From Glebionis coronaria (Eukaryota > Streptophyta > Magnoliopsida > Asterales > Asteraceae), in the NCBI GenBank assembly GCA_025667525.1, contig CM046878.1, forward strand, positions 512,314,274 through 512,378,273: 64,000 bases of DNA, read 5' to 3'. Below are positions 24,526-39,600 of the stretch, piece by piece (position 1 is the stretch's first letter; the number at the start of each line of letters is the position of its first letter). The notes beneath the pieces were generated by a model. That model had not been told where the DNA came from. It worked only from the letters and a program-made list of their open reading frames with translations, and made no database searches. Position numbers and translations under genes: made by a program.

Positions 24526-24894
24526 TTATCTTCCATTGGGTTTGGTATTGATCTTCCCCATTTTAAAAACTTGTGCATCATTCCTGACCCTTAGAATAAG
24601 TTCACCTTCAACAACATCGACTAAGGCTTTTCCGGTTCTCAAGAATGGCCGACCAAGTATTAACGGAATACGAGGGTCCATTTCATAATCAACAACAACA
24701 AAGTCGACGGGAAAAGTGAAGGTACCTACTTTAATAAACACATCTTCAGCAATACCAACGGGGTAAGCGAGAGTGCGATTTGCTAGCTCAAGAGTCATCT
24801 TTGTTGGAGTAAGGTCAGGTAATGATAGTGTTTTCCAAACACTTTAAGGCATCAAATTTATACTTGCCCCGAGATCAGGTAAGGCAGTAAATTC
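24526..24894 (-). pseudogene. Retropepsin-like protease of element G
   Basis: In the same frame as gag but after a nonsense codon at its 3' end (24893-24895). The expected active-site loop reads ALPDLGASINLMP, with DLGA in place of the usual DSGA/DTGA, as is common in Athila-like proteases. A second nonsense codon follows directly. The rest has the flap and C-terminal pattern of retropepsins, including IPLILGRPFLRTG near 24650. It would mature the gag particle if read through. With two stops around it, this copy is inactive. Confidence 0.75.
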
Positions 24895-26895
24895 TTAGGT
24901 TTGGTTAAAAGTACATGGTAGCACAAAACGACCGGGATCTCCAAGTTTTTCTGGAAGTTCTTTAAGAAGGACTACAGAACAGTTTTCATTCAATCGAGTA
25001 TTAATAAACTCGGCCATCTTCTCCTTCTTATTAAGCAATTCCTTAAACATCTTAACGAACTTAGGCATTTGGGCTAGAGCTTCAACAAGGCTAAAGGTGA
25101 TGGTCACTCCCGAAATCTTCTTCAAAAGGTTTGACACTTGGATATCATCCTTGGTGAGCAATTGGCACTTGTCTAAGCGAGAAGGATAAGGGATGTTGGG
25201 TTTAGGTGGTGTAGGTGTAGCAGGTAAAGGTTGAGATGTTGAAGGTTTAAAGGTGGAAGGTGGGGTTGGTGAAGGGTGTTTCTTGGGTACTTCAGTAAGA
25301 GGTGGAGATGGTAATGGAGAACTAGTACTAGGCGTGGGAGTAGGAGGGATAAATGGTGGTGGATGAGGTGTTGATGGAGTAACTGGGGAAGGGATAGATG
25401 GTCCTACAAGAGTTGCTTCACTGCGTGTAGTAATAGCACTCACATTCGCTCTCGGGTTGGTGACGGTATTTGAAGGAAGAGAGCCTGAAGTAGAGGGTTG
25501 AGTACTTGGAAAGAAACTAGCCATCATATTCTTCAAGTCATTTGTTTGATTTCTAAAAGAGGTTTGCATATCATGACGAAGCTCGGTTCTAATATCATTC
25601 CCTTGCTTAGTGATATCTCCTTTCAAGTTGATGATTTGGCTTTGCAGATTCTTAACTAGCTCTCCTTGGGTTCTCATGAAAGTTTCAACATCTTGATTAA
25701 TGGGTGGTGCTTGTTGAGCGGGTGAGTGATAAGGATTAGAAGCTCGAGGTGGGTTTGGGTTGCTTCTATTGTAGTTGTTGGGTTTGTGGTTTTGAAGATA
25801 AAAACCGGGTGAAAGAAAGTTGTTAGAACGGCAACTTAGCAAGTTACGATCACCTTGAGGTCGGGCTTGATAGCTTTCCGTTGAATAGTTACCATAAGCC
25901 GCATACATGTTTTCCGGATTGTCATGAGTATAAGGACAATCAATGTATGAATGAGGACCGCCGTAGATCTCACAAGAAGTTGCAACAGATTTAACTTGTT
26001 GTTGTTGATTTGTAGCCAAGAGTTGCATGTTTTTGCTCATTTCGATCATTGCGCGGGTCAATTCGGTCATATCAGGGTTTGAAGAAGTAGAAGAAACATT
26101 GACTCTCGGGTTTGATCTTGAGGATGCGGATGAATCCCAATGTTTTTGATGAGTAGTCATGTTCTCGATAAGCTCTCTACACTCCTCGGGTCTTCTTTTC
26201 ATAAATGTGCCACCGGCGGCTGTATTAATCGTATCACGATCACGAAAAGTTAAACCATTGTAGAACGTATCAATAAAAGTAACGGGGAGCATGTTATGGT
26301 TTGGACATCGATCAATCAAAACATTATATCGTTCCCAAGCATCAAAAAGTTATTCATCGGGTTCTTGAGTAAATCCACTAATTTGATTTCGAAGGCTCGT
26401 GACCATGGATGGTGGAAAGTAGCGTGACAAAAATCGTTGAGTCATTTCGTCCCAAGTATGAATTGAATTCTTCGGAAGACGATCAAACCATTTTTCGGCA
26501 TGGTGGGATAAGGTGTGTGGAAATAGGTGAAGGCGAAGAAAATCCATGGTAACACCGGGCAACTTCATGCTTTGAGTTACGGTAATGAACTTGTCGAGGT
26601 GTTTGTTGGCATCATCATCCGGCAATCCGCGAAATGGACACGTATTTTGAACTTGTTGGATCATGTGATGCTTCAACGAAAACTTTGGAGCCGTGATCTG
26701 CATCGGCGCAATCGGTCCTCCGCGTCCATCCATCGTAGGTTGACACAACTCCTCCATCGTTCGAAGGTCGGGTGGTGGAATATTGTTGTTGTTATTCATG
26801 TTGGGGTGGGGTGGATTATTGTTGTTGTGCACACCAGCCATATCTAAATCTTCACGAGTCTCGGGCTCTAAATAAGTCGAAGATCTAGTACGCAT
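24895..26895 (-). pseudogene. gag: Athila/Tat-like gag of element G
   Basis: Starts at ATG 26895 and reads ~660 codons with one internal TAA at 26350-26352. The N-terminus has an Asn/Pro-rich stretch, then the retrotransposon gag domain (LHLFPHTLSHHAEKWFDRLP near 26500 and FLSRYFPPS near 26420). The middle continues with FYNGL. A zinc-knuckle-like sequence CEIYGGPHSYIDC near 25950 has Tyr where the second Cys should be, so RNA binding is likely impaired. A coiled-coil-like segment (DVETFMRTQGELVKNLQSQI) follows, then a long Pro/Ser/Thr-rich linker (25200-25480), and finally a conserved KMFKELLNKKEKM block before protease. Family placement also rests on the tRNA-Asp primer site. Confidence 0.85.
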
Positions 26896-27157
26896 ACACT
26901 TGCAAAAGAAAAAGAAAAAGATACCAAAGAAATAGAGAATATATATGTACTTGTAAAAATAAAATCTATTTGGTGCAAAACTTTGAAAAAGAAATGCTTT
27001 TGATAAGTTTTTTTTATGTTTTTGTATTTTTGAAAATTTTAAATTTTTATGGATTTTTTTTGGAAATTTTTAAACAAGAAAAACAACGTTCACGAGTGAA
27101 CGGATCTCAAAATTCAACGCGTCTCTCACAGAAACCCATTAATATTTACGAAAAGAG

Positions 27158-27172
27158 CCGGCAGCGGCGCCA
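27158..27172 (-). other. Primer-binding site of element G (tRNA-Asp type)
   Basis: On minus TGGCGCCGCTGCCGG, two bases inside the 5' LTR. It matches the complement of the plant Asp tRNA 3' end with one mismatch, the primer typical of Athila/Tat elements. Confidence 0.8.
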
Positions 27173-27174
27173 TT

Positions 27175-28988
27175 TGATAACTGATTTTTATTTAGAAACA
27201 TTTGTTCTTGTGTGTGTCTATTATGTCTAATCGAATTGACTATTGGTTTAAGTGCGACTCAGTCTTCTTTTGGTGGGAAACAATATCTTTGGTCGTAGTA
27301 GTAAAATTAATTGCGAAACGTTAAAGTAAATGACAGGTAATTAAAGCTAAAACTAATTAAAAAGTAATTGTGCAAAATTTAAAACTTTTAAAGTAAATGA
27401 CGAGAAATTAAGACTTTAAAGGTAAATTAATTAAATGACGTAAAATTAAAGCTTGACGAAAAGTGAATTTGACAATTTAATAAAAACGCAATCTTAAAAT
27501 AAAGCTAAAATAAAAACAATTTAAAATAAAGTTTAAGAAAATGGCGGGAAAAATTAATTTGATAATTAAAAATAAGAATAGAAAATAGAAATTACAATTC
27601 TATCGGAATGTATCCTTCATTGGAATCCCATCGGAATCCACTGTCGGAATGAAAGCATCGGAATAAGCATAAACAAAAGTATCGGATTAACAAGAATGAA
27701 ATCTATCGGAATGGAGTGAAAAACAAAACCGTCGGAATATTGATCGCAATATCCTATCTGAATGTGAAGTCTGTCGGAATATGGCTGTTGAAATTTTGGC
27801 AGAGTTCCGTCGCAATATACCTTAATATCCGTCGCAATCCACGATCGCAATGAGCGATCGCAATCTTGATCGGAATAAGGGCTATCGCAATATTGATCGT
27901 AATGTAGAAACCCTAAAGTTTTTTGCGATCACAACAAGCTGTCGGAATGTAGAAACCCTTGCATATTCCGACAGAAAGAACATAAAAAAGGAGCAAATAA
28001 GAAAAGACCAAATAAGCACTTTGACAATAAGCAAATACCAAAAACTTAATTAAAACAAGAATAAGTAGAACTAAATAAGCACAAACTTAAAAACTCTTCG
28101 AAACACAAAATAAGCAAGCTTTATAAACGAACTAAAATAGAAAGATTAAACTTTTAAAAAGATGAAACTTTTAAGAACACTCAAACGAAAATAAGCTAGA
28201 CACTAAATAAGCAAAAAGCACAAACAAAATAAGAATTTCAAACGTAAGGATTTGATAAGAACAATGGAAAAATAACTTTTGTCAAATAAATATCAAGATT
28301 AAACAAAACTTCAAGATTAATCAAACAAAACAAGATATTTAAAAGCAAGAAAGGAAGAATGAGATGATTATGAAAACTTGATTAAAGGAAAATAAAGATT
28401 CAACAACAAAATTAACTTACTTGGAATTAAAGGCAAGATATTAAAGAACAACTAAGTAAAAGACAATATGAAAGTGCAAGTAATTAAAGGTGGAGAGCTA
28501 AGTTGTCAAATTAGCTAACAAGACTAAATGAGGTGAAATGTCTCTATTTATAGGGAGAAGGGAAGGAAGGGGTGTTGGTTGCTTCCTTCTTTCTTTCTTT
28601 TCGTCTCGACTCGATTTTAATTCTTTGTCTTTTTCGACTTTGTCTCGGGATTATTTGAACTCGTCTTATAATTTCTTCATTTATTAGACTTGAGTTCTTT
28701 GACTTCATTAAACTTCCGTCTTTGGACTTTTTCTTCGATAAAGCTTCAGAATAGGCCTTGGACTTCCGTTCTTTTTGCACTATTGAGCTTTTGACTTCGT
28801 CTTTTGTCTTTTTCTTCGATAAAAGCCCGTGAAAGCCCGTGTTTTCTCCCCTTTTCACATTTTGGTCCTAAATCACAACAAAAACACAAACCACACATAA
28901 TTCCGACATTTACGACATAAAATACACGTTTTGGCTTGGTTATTTTTGTAATTAAGTGGTAAAAAGATAAGTGTTTTCACACTTATTA
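27175..28988 (-). repeat. 5' LTR of element G
   Basis: 1814 bp. It differs from the 3' LTR by scattered substitutions and by an extra ~22 bp near 27815-27838 that repeats the CCGTCGCAAT motif. TATA box at 28544-28554 on minus. Confidence 0.9.
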
Positions 28989-30840
<1,852 letters not shown>

Positions 30841-32112
30841 TCACTCCCTCCTAATAGAAATCTCATCCCGATATTTACTCCTTAGGATAAGTCACATAAT
30901 TAGCAAACAACTGAGGATACTTGTTCCTCATGAACTCCTCCCGTTCCTAAGTGGACTCTGGTTCGCATTTCGAATTCCATCTAACCTTAACCAACAGTAT
31001 CTTACTTCTCTTTAGAGTCTTAACTTCACGATCCAAAATCTCTACCGGCTCTTCAATAAAACGAAGGCTCGTATCGATGCTAATATCATTTAACGGTACC
31101 TACAAGTCCGTCTTTGCTAAACATTCCTCAAGTTTGACACGTGAAATATATCATGCACATTTTTCAACTCTTCCGGTAATCTCAACCTATTAGCCACTAG
31201 TCTAATCCCTTCACGGATTTTAAATGCACCCACGAATCTAGGTGATATCCTCCCTTTCTTCCCAAAACGCATCACTTTTTTTCATGGTGAAACCTTTAGC
31301 ATAACTTTGTCCTCAACAAATAATTCCACCACAAACCTCCAATGGTTACACGCCTTACATTAGCTTAACTCCTTTGTCAGTCTCTTGTCATCTTTCGTCT
31401 CTCCTTAACACCGATATCGCTCTAGTAGTTTCCTGCATCCCTTCCGTCCATTAAGCTACATGCTTCCAACTTCAGCCCGTAATAACGATGGTTCACATAA
31501 TCTCCTATGAATAAACTCTAGCCGTTTCTACTACGTTCTCTAACACCAGGCCTAACGACTCCTAATCTCTACGAATTTTCCATCATTCACAAGTTTCACC
31601 AACCTTAATCACATCCAATGGCATATGTAGGATTGCATATCCAAAACTTCTCATAACAACCACATGACATCGTGGCATAATCATCATGACGTCTTCTCCT
31701 TTCCATACTTGGCACCAAATAATTAACCATCCTTCATACTAATAGATGTTACACTCCTCTCTAGGTGAACGTTCCATTATACACGATTACTAACCATTAA
31801 ATCCAACCACCTTTGACACTAATACTTGCTACACTATCCTTTTGACGAGACTTTCTCTTACTCACGATATCTAACCTTTATCTCTCAAGTTAACCCTTCC
31901 AACATCAATCTACTATCTTGACAATCTCTTTTTTCTCAAGCCATTATTCCTTACTACTATTTTCCGCTTGTCTTCTCACAATCCTAAATTTCCATTCCTT
32001 GTTCCATCTCATCTTCAGCCTACGAAATAAGCGATCCTCTTTTATTCCCTACATTCCCATCAATGAGGAATACGCCCCTCTCACCGATGACTATGTTTTT
32101 GTAGAAGATCTC
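30841..32112 (-). pseudogene. Decayed integrase/chromodomain end of F2 gypsy element
   Basis: On minus, fragments give the C-terminal third of a Tekay/Del-like chromovirus integrase: KVSPWKKVMRFGKKG and ISPRFVGAFKI (31200-31300), RLPEELKNVHDIFHVSNL (31110-31190), then EEPVEILDREVKTLKRSK (near 31030-31050) and the chromodomain-like VRWNSKCEPESTWEREE end (near 30910-30990). Stops and frameshifts are frequent. Beyond about 31400 I recognise nothing firm. At 32113 copia B cuts in; the rest of F2 should lie right of B, outside the window. This segment fixes F2 as the 3' LTR of a minus-strand element. Confidence 0.75.
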
Positions 32113-32618
32113 TGTTGATCCCTTTGATTGTATCTATATTCTGTTAAGAACTAGTATAGTAGTTTGTAATCAAACTAAAACACTTTGAGAACTCTTACTC
32201 AAGCTAAATAAGTTATGCAGAATCTAACTTATAAAGCACAGAAGAACATAATTACTCTTAACTATTAAATTCTCTAATTGATTGACCTGAATGAGGTACA
32301 TGAATAACATCGTACCTATGTTCCTTTTATAGAGTAAGGAACCCTAGAAACCTTATAATGTTCGATAAAGATAACTATATCACAGACGATATATTATCAA
32401 TATTCTAACTATTTAAGTATATCACATAAGATATACTCTAACTATAACTATGACATATCTTATACAAAGATATATTCGTCCTAATCAATATATCAGTACT
32501 TACTTTATAAGTAGCAGTACTTACTATGTACATCGTTAACACTAACGGTACTTGAAAGATACTAACAGTACTTCAATAACACTAACGGTACTTGACACTT
32601 AACAAATAATTCCCAACA
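32113..32618 (-). repeat. 3' LTR of copia B
   Basis: 506 bp, minus-strand termini TGTTGGGAA...GATCAACA, close in layout to the A2 LTR. TATA box CTATAAAAGG at 32323-32332 (minus). The U3 end has CNGTACTT motifs at 32494, 32515, 32546, 32566 and 32586. The polypurine tract (minus TTTAGGGGAGGAT) lies at 32619-32631. Confidence 0.9.
32323..32332 (-). promoter_or_regulatory. TATA box of B LTR
   Basis: CTATAAAAGG on the minus strand, about 290 bp from the U3 end, same placement as in A2. Confidence 0.6.
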
Positions 32619-32634
32619 ATCCTCCCCTAAACAA

Positions 32635-33418
32635 GAATGATAACTTGTTGTCTTCTTGTTTCTCTTTGTACTGGATGTATTTAGAATACATGTCTTCAGT
32701 CTTTTCTTCATCCTTGAATTGAACTTGGTAATTTTTATTTTTATCCAACTGAATGTATCCAAACACTTCAATGTAGATCTTCTTCTGATAAGATAATCTT
32801 CAAGAATCATGAACATCATCTTTATCTTCAACTTATGATCTTCTTGTGTCTTGCAAACATTCAATTTTCTTTGCAGCAACAATATTTGTCTTCTTGAGTT
32901 AAATCTATGAACTCTGAATCATGAACTTTAGTCTTGATTTGATAAGATAAAACTTTCTAAGTATCTTTTCTTGAATACTTCTTTGCTTGCAATCTTCATA
33001 CCTGAAATAAAACAGTTAACAACAAAAACCAATCTGTATTGGCTTCATGATTTTTAGCAAATCACCAACTATCAATGGATTTGATATATTCTTTACCAGT
33101 TAGCCGTACACTCTGAAATAGCCAATACTTTATTCATAAAGAATAAGGTGTACTGATAACCCTACAATTTTTTGTAAATTGTCAACCATCAACGGATTTG
33201 ATTAAGTCTTTACCTAGTATCGTTTATCTAGGACTAACCAACTCTTTGTCTCGAAACAAGGTGAGTCATATTCATATAGTTTTTAGCAAACTACTAGCTT
33301 TCAACGGATTTGAGAAGTCTTTACCACAAACCGTTTGATTATGGACTAGCCAGTTCTTATGTGTGTTAGACATGGTGAACGGAGAACCATTTGTGAAGTG
33401 TGACTGAAAGTCAAACAC
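32635..33418 (-). other. 3' UTR of copia B
   Basis: Non-coding stretch between the third-ORF stop and the polypurine tract. A minus ORF of 106 codons across 32562-32882 includes LTR sequence and is unlikely to be real. The right half holds three diverged tandem repeats (33050-33390). Confidence 0.65.
33050..33390 (-). repeat. ~112-bp degenerate tandem repeat x3 in B 3' UTR
   Basis: Units begin near 33050, 33160 and 33277. Each carries CAACGGATTTGA (or one-base variants), TCTTTACC, and a GACTAGCCA-like block in the same order. Confidence 0.75.
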
Positions 33419-33874
33419 TTAAGGCTCTTTCTCAGCTTCTTCCTCATCTTTCAAATCCTTGATTTGTTGTTTAACCATTTTGATCAACTCCAAAGCATCA
33501 ACATACTCTTCTGTGACTTCCAATTGTTGTTATAACATTCTTTCTAACAATCTTTGCCCAAATGGATAACTCTTCTCTTGTAGCATATAGTAAGTAACAT
33601 CATCTATATCCAAAATATGTAATCCACATGACCTATAATATCTCTAGTAACTAGGAACATGATTCTCTAATTCCTTCAACATTTCTTGATCACAGTTGTG
33701 TGGTTCATACATGAAGAGTAATTCATTATACAATAGTGATACCTCAGTTTTACCTGCACTGTCTTCTTGAACTAACCTGAAAAGATCCTGAATATCTTGT
33801 CTGTCAAGAATATGAAGAATATCTTCCAAAAGTCTTAATATTCTTGTTGTGCCATCAGTTCTTTGTATTCCATG
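33419..33874 (-). pseudogene. Third ORF of copia B, C-terminal exon-like piece after H
   Basis: On minus this continues the third ORF left at 43678. Collapsing the H target duplication keeps the same reading frame into a TDGTTRILRLLEDILHILDR segment. It runs through QDLFRLVQEDSAGK and YNELLFMYEPH and ends at TAA 33419-33421 after a Glu/Lys-rich tail. Two internal stops (33644-33646 and near 33540) are present. The RADG-like entry followed by a leucine-rich helix is what I know from the C-terminus of the third ORF in Asteraceae copia elements. Function unknown. Confidence 0.75.
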
Positions 33875-36631
33875 TATGAGACCTCGTATTTTTCTGGATA
33901 ATTAAATTATTATTTTATTCGTACTTTTCGATTTTACAATGTTTTACTTGTTCTATATACTTTTCATATGTAGATCCTGGGATCTCAAGAATTTTAATTA
34001 AATTATATTTTAATTATTTTTCTGATCAGTAATAATATTTTGAGTACTTGTCATTTATTATTTATTGGCAAAGTTTATGACCGTCATCGACCGTAAATAT
34101 CTTCGATATGACATAAAAATATTTTACTTGTCATTATTTTAATTATTCGTTTTACGGACATTCTTCATAAATTTATGATAAAATTTTAAGTATCATTCTT
34201 TATATGACGCGTTAACGTTTATTAAATATTACCATCCACTTTTATATCAAAGTATCTACGTTCTCCGAATTCTAAAGTTTTTATTTTATATTGAGCGTTT
34301 ATTTTTCGTGTTTAACGGGTAGTTTTTAAATTGCGTAACTTTTAAAATATCGGGTTTCAATAATACTCGCTTTATTATAATAATAAAGAAAAACAAATTA
34401 GTTAGATTATATATACTAAACCCATTACGTTTTTTTCCTAACTAGACTAGACAACAAACACATCTATAAAGGTAATTATCATAGTTTCATGTGTACACAT
34501 TCTTGAAATGATATCTCTTTACACGTAAATGGAAGTAAGTCTTCCACGTACACATCATATCTAATGTTTATCGCATCCGTATACCGTTTTCATAAAGTAA
34601 AATAACAAAACTACAAATGCACCATGTGTTATACACTTAGAAACAGTAGAAACGTTTGACATGAAATGGAAGTTTGTTATATCAAAGACTGGAGCTCAAA
34701 CTCATGACTAAAATTCTGGATAGGGGTGATGCCGAGAAGTAGTCCATCGTATCTGTCTTGACTCTTTATTCTCACCATATTTCGTCACTTCATTTTTTTG
34801 TAAGCAATTATTTATATCAATATTTTAATATTTTTTTATATATTAAAACATATGTAGCTTCATTTTTATGTCCCTAATATGACGATCTCGTCGATTAGTT
34901 ATTCATTATATAATGTTCGGTCCGGTTATGTTAAAAGTACAATAATAAGAATTAATGATCTCAAACTTAGTCACAAGTCGAGTTTTATTACGCATTTTGG
35001 TTCTCAAATTTTAATAACATTTCTGTATGTAAAAGTTAGTATGTGCATGTAAGAAAAATCACCACGTAATGTTCCAAGCTAGTTCCAATGATTGAACCAA
35101 CTTGCTGCGTTTTCCATATAAAAAAATAAAATATAAAGGAACTATTGGGCTCTTGAGGTAATGAAAACCTTTAACTATGTTCACTTAATAAGTATAGTAA
35201 CAAATTATTCTAAGATTATGAGCACTTTTACTTTTATGTATTCAAAATCATTTGTATATTTGACGTAAAATTCAAAGTATTTATAAAACATATACTTGAT
35301 AATGATAGTTAGTCTAATAAGAAACTTTATACATGCTTCGCTAGAAAAGATCTATAAGATTTATTTTTAGTTTCTAAGTACAAAAATTGTGTCATTATGT
35401 TATAAAATGTTTCAACGTATTTGACAATTGGGTTGAGATGTTATCAAAGTAAAAGAAAACGTAGAATTGATGAAAATGATATGGGCAAACATTGGAATTT
35501 TGTCATATGATGGATCATGGGACATAAAATGCAAGCAAGTAGAATGAGTGTTTAAAATTACTTATTATTAGGAATTATAAAATATGTAGGTTGATTTCAC
35601 CAAGACAGTACATTACCTTTTTCAAGGATTGGCTTTAAGGCTTTCTCGACTTCTCATCTTATCCCGGCATGTCGTATGTCCATCATCTATTTTGCCATCA
35701 TCATTTGTTATCGCTAACGCTAAGGTGAGTTCATAACCCCTTTTTACTACTTATACATTTTTCTAAACGCGGGGTGAGATTTTACATGGTGGAACACATT
35801 CATTTAAAAATGTATGCTATTCAGAACTTGAATGCTATCCATAACTTGTATGCTATCCAGATCTTGTATGCTTTCCAGAACTTGTATGCTTTCCAGAACA
35901 GATTACAGTTATTATTATTGATTTTAGTTTCCATAGCCACTGAGTTTCCCTACCATATCATGAACCGTTAATTTACTTGTTACTAAGCGCGAATGTTGTG
36001 GGTGGATCCATCGGGATTGACAATCCCCGTCTCGTATTACTTTGACGCATTACATTTGTTTATACCTGAGTGTTTAGGCTGAACACTCACTAGGGGAACT
36101 TACATTTTGTTAAGCTTCGGTGTCATGAGCTAAATAGCAATAATAATATACATTATGACTATGGATAATGTACATAGTCATCCCCCCCCATTACTTGTTT
36201 TACAAATGAATGCTTGTGTTCCACACCTTTACTGCTAAACCTATGAATATCACTCAACTTTGTGTTGACGATTTTACATGTTTAATCTCAGGTAATAATA
36301 CTTAGTTTTGCTTGGATGGGAGCCCGCAGGATATTTTCGCAGCTTGGAGATTTTTGTGTTACTTCTTTTAAAGCTTTGGTTTTGGTAAAAACTGTCAAAA
36401 GTTTATCTTATATTCTTGGAAAGTATATGTTACAAAACCATATTTAAATAATAAATTTTTCCGCTTATAAAACTCTGGGACCTTTGTTTAAAACTCTGAT
36501 GTTTATGATGTAATGTATATGTTTTTTATTACGTCAACTTTGTGTCAACAGTATATCATTGTTTCTTGTACCATGACGTGTCACCCCCATGATGCCTACG
36601 TGTTTCCTTGCCTGATTACGGGGGTCTCACA
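33875..36631 (+). repeat. 5' LTR of element H
   Basis: 2757 bp. Contains a five-unit 18-bp tandem repeat at 35811-35900. Only short ORFs. Confidence 0.9.
35811..35900 (+). repeat. 18-bp tandem repeat x5 in H 5' LTR
   Basis: Units of TGTATGCTATCCAGAACT with a few substitutions. The 3' LTR has only four units (42875-42948), one lengthened by 2 bp. Confidence 0.88.
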
Positions 36632-39600
36632 GATTGGTATCAGAACGATGGTTATAGGGAATTGAGTCGTTTTTCAAAACTTAGTTTATAACCGGAAGTT
36701 CAAATATTTTATGTTTCTAAGTGTCAAACACAGAATCTGCCATTGTTGTTCGATATCTGCGCGGGTAACTCTCTAATCCTTATTATTTATTTTTAATTAT
36801 CGTTCTAGTATTTCATCTCTTGATTACATTATGAGATATTACCTTACCCTAATGACGATTATTATGTCTTTTCAAAGCCTTTGTGCTCAATGAATTATCA
36901 TTGGATATTACTTGATCACATATGCTCTTACTGCATTTCTTGAATTCTTGTTCTTGTGAATTGATCTTGTTGCAATGATTTTATATTGTTATGACATTTC
37001 ATACTTATATTCGGAGCGCATATGTTGCTGACTTTTCATACTCACTTTTCTGAGTACTATTGCTATCTTTTTTATGCGTGATACAACTGACCTTATATAC
37101 TCGTTCGTTTTGAACCGCCTGTTTTCTCGACTCACTATTACATTATCTGTGTATTCTTGTGATACCATTGTTCGGGATTAAATAAGTATTGCTTTCAATG
37201 GAACTTCCGGTTTTCTTTTTACTACCCTATGCATTACTTCCATTGTTAAACCTCTTTAAGATATCTATTTAGATATCCAAATTATTTTCGGACCATCTGT
37301 GATTGGATGCCTTAAAAATTAGTCTGTAGACGATTGTGTAGCTCAACGTGTCTCCGAAAAAGACTAAAGGACATCGTGTGAGTCACACATTTCGAAGCAT
37401 TCCTTGAATCCGTGTTGAATAATATCGTGAGTTTTCATAACTTTGATTGACTTCTACGTCACCGTTTTACACAACACTCGAATATCGATTAAATATTACA
37501 TCATTGACCATTCTACGTTTCGACTTCGAATTTCAACATCCATTTGTACCTTGAAAACACCATCGTCATCTTGTAAATCATCCTCTATTATGTGGCGATT
37601 GTTTAAAATATAATTCTACTTCTATAGACCTGTATCCTCCATTTTCATTAAATCTCCACGTTCCGAGAGTGCAAACCGTTAATATTCCATTTCTTCCTCG
37701 GTATGTCTTGTGACTTTGAAAAATCACGCCGCCAAGAGACCTTCCTGCATTGCATCTTGAAATCGAAGATACGGATGTCATGCGTCGTTTTTTATTTCTA
37801 AGATTATCATTGGTATTCTTGAACCATTGTTATACAATGTTTTCCTTTGTATGATTAATTATACAATTTATTCTTTTTCGTTTTTATGGGATCCACAAGT
37901 CATGTGTGTACATAAACTCCGGGTTATTATGAAATTTGATTCAATTTCAAGGTGTGTCGAAAAATATACTTTCTGCAGAAAAGTTACATGTAATTTAACG
38001 ATGTCGAGAAAATATTTTTATAAACTTTAGAAATAAAAAATATGTTTCTATTTGTTGAGACGTTCGTTTAGGACATAAAATTCGACCCGTAAATCTTAAA
38101 AACGAGCAAGTTACACTCATTTGAAACTATAAAATTTAAGAGTTTATTTCGACATATTTTTAAATATCATTCCGTTGACAGATTTGATGCAAGGGCATTT
38201 TCATCAATTTCTGATCCGTTTCAAGTCTCGAGTAAAACTAGAAAGTTGTTCAAAACATCGTTTTACAACAAATTGCTTTAGACTTCGAATCTTAAAAATG
38301 TCATTTAGCAAGTCGATTGGGCTGGTCAAACCCAAAAGTCAAACTTACATAGTCGAAACTGATAGACTTTAAAAATATGGTTGGAGCGTTTTTAAGTTTG
38401 TTTGTGCTCGTAAAACTTTAACTAATGATATTTTACAGCTACCAAACATCGATTACGTTTGAAAACGTTAAAATAGTAACTTTGAGTCCGGTCATCCATA
38501 CATATATCTTGGACTTTTAGAACCAAGTAATTTGATAAACCAATAATGTACTACATGTTTCGAAAAATTTGTACATTACTTTTATGCGTCACTGTATACA
38601 TGTTAAATTCCTAAACTCTCCTAAAATAGAAACTTTTCAGAGTGGTTGAACTATTTGGAAACTGATGCTTTACTTTCTTAAAGGTATATTATTGTCAAAT
38701 AAATTACGATGTGCACACATATGGATTCCTCTATCTTTCTTTTACATATGACTTAATTGTCATTCTAAGTTGTCTTTCTTTGCTTCTATCGTACCACTGA
38801 TTTGGACCGAGGTTGAAGTTCTTATTTTCATCATTCGTTATCCTTCTTGACACGGGATTCTTGACGATTCCGGCTAAACCTCTCGAAACCCTATCACTTT
38901 GTAACCATTTCATTGATTGTATTGAACTACTCCTTATTTCCCTCTTGTAACCCACTCACTTTGTAAACTATTATCATGTTATCATATAAACTCAAACTGG
39001 TCTTGTTTGCGAATCATTTTACAAAAGGTTTCATTTGGGCTTTCTTAAATAATTGAATGCTATTTTATAAAATTAATTTATATTAATTTTACGATGTAAT
39101 TTCTCAAATTGTTCAACAATTGGTCTTATAAAGAACTCTTGTAACAAAAAAAAAATTGTTGAATTAAATATATAGCCAGTAACTTATTGGCGAAAAGTTT
39201 CATAAAATATTTTGATTCCTGTTTTTACAAATGGCATTATATACATATTTTAAATAATATGACCTGTAATACTGATTTGACGAAGCTGAGCATCGTATTG
39301 CTAGTCCTAAATTATGCATGGCCTGATCACCTATGCTTAATTTAGAAGGAGCCATGCAACGCCAAATAGTAGTCACCTTAAATATTTGGCCAAAAACCAA
39401 CTTTTTACTTATGTTTCTTAAAAAGTTAGATAAAATAAAGTTTTGAAAACAATTACATATTACGCAAGTAGCACCCGTTCACGACATGTGAATATATTTC
39501 CTTATCTTTTCTTGAACGAATTACGTGTCTGCGGGTACAATCTATTTTTCTTTACTCAATGAGCTTTGCTCTAATTGTTACCTCATTTTCTCTCATGATA

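Larger units (their letters stand above)
19828..28988 (-). mobile_element. LTR retrotransposon G, Athila/Tat-like gypsy, lacks RT and integrase
   Basis: LTRs at 19828-21623 and 27175-28988 (TGATAAC...CACTTATTA) are flanked by the TSD ACCAC at 19823-19827 and 28989-28993. A tRNA-Asp-type primer-binding site and a polypurine tract place the 5' end on the right. In element order there is a leader, then gag plus retropepsin-like protease in one frame with three nonsense codons. An acidic ORF follows, then 2 kb of non-coding sequence. There is no trace of RT, RNase H or integrase between protease and the 3' region, so the element is non-autonomous. The LTRs differ by scattered substitutions and a ~22-bp duplication-like insertion near 27815, so it is clearly older than element A. 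Confidence 0.92.
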
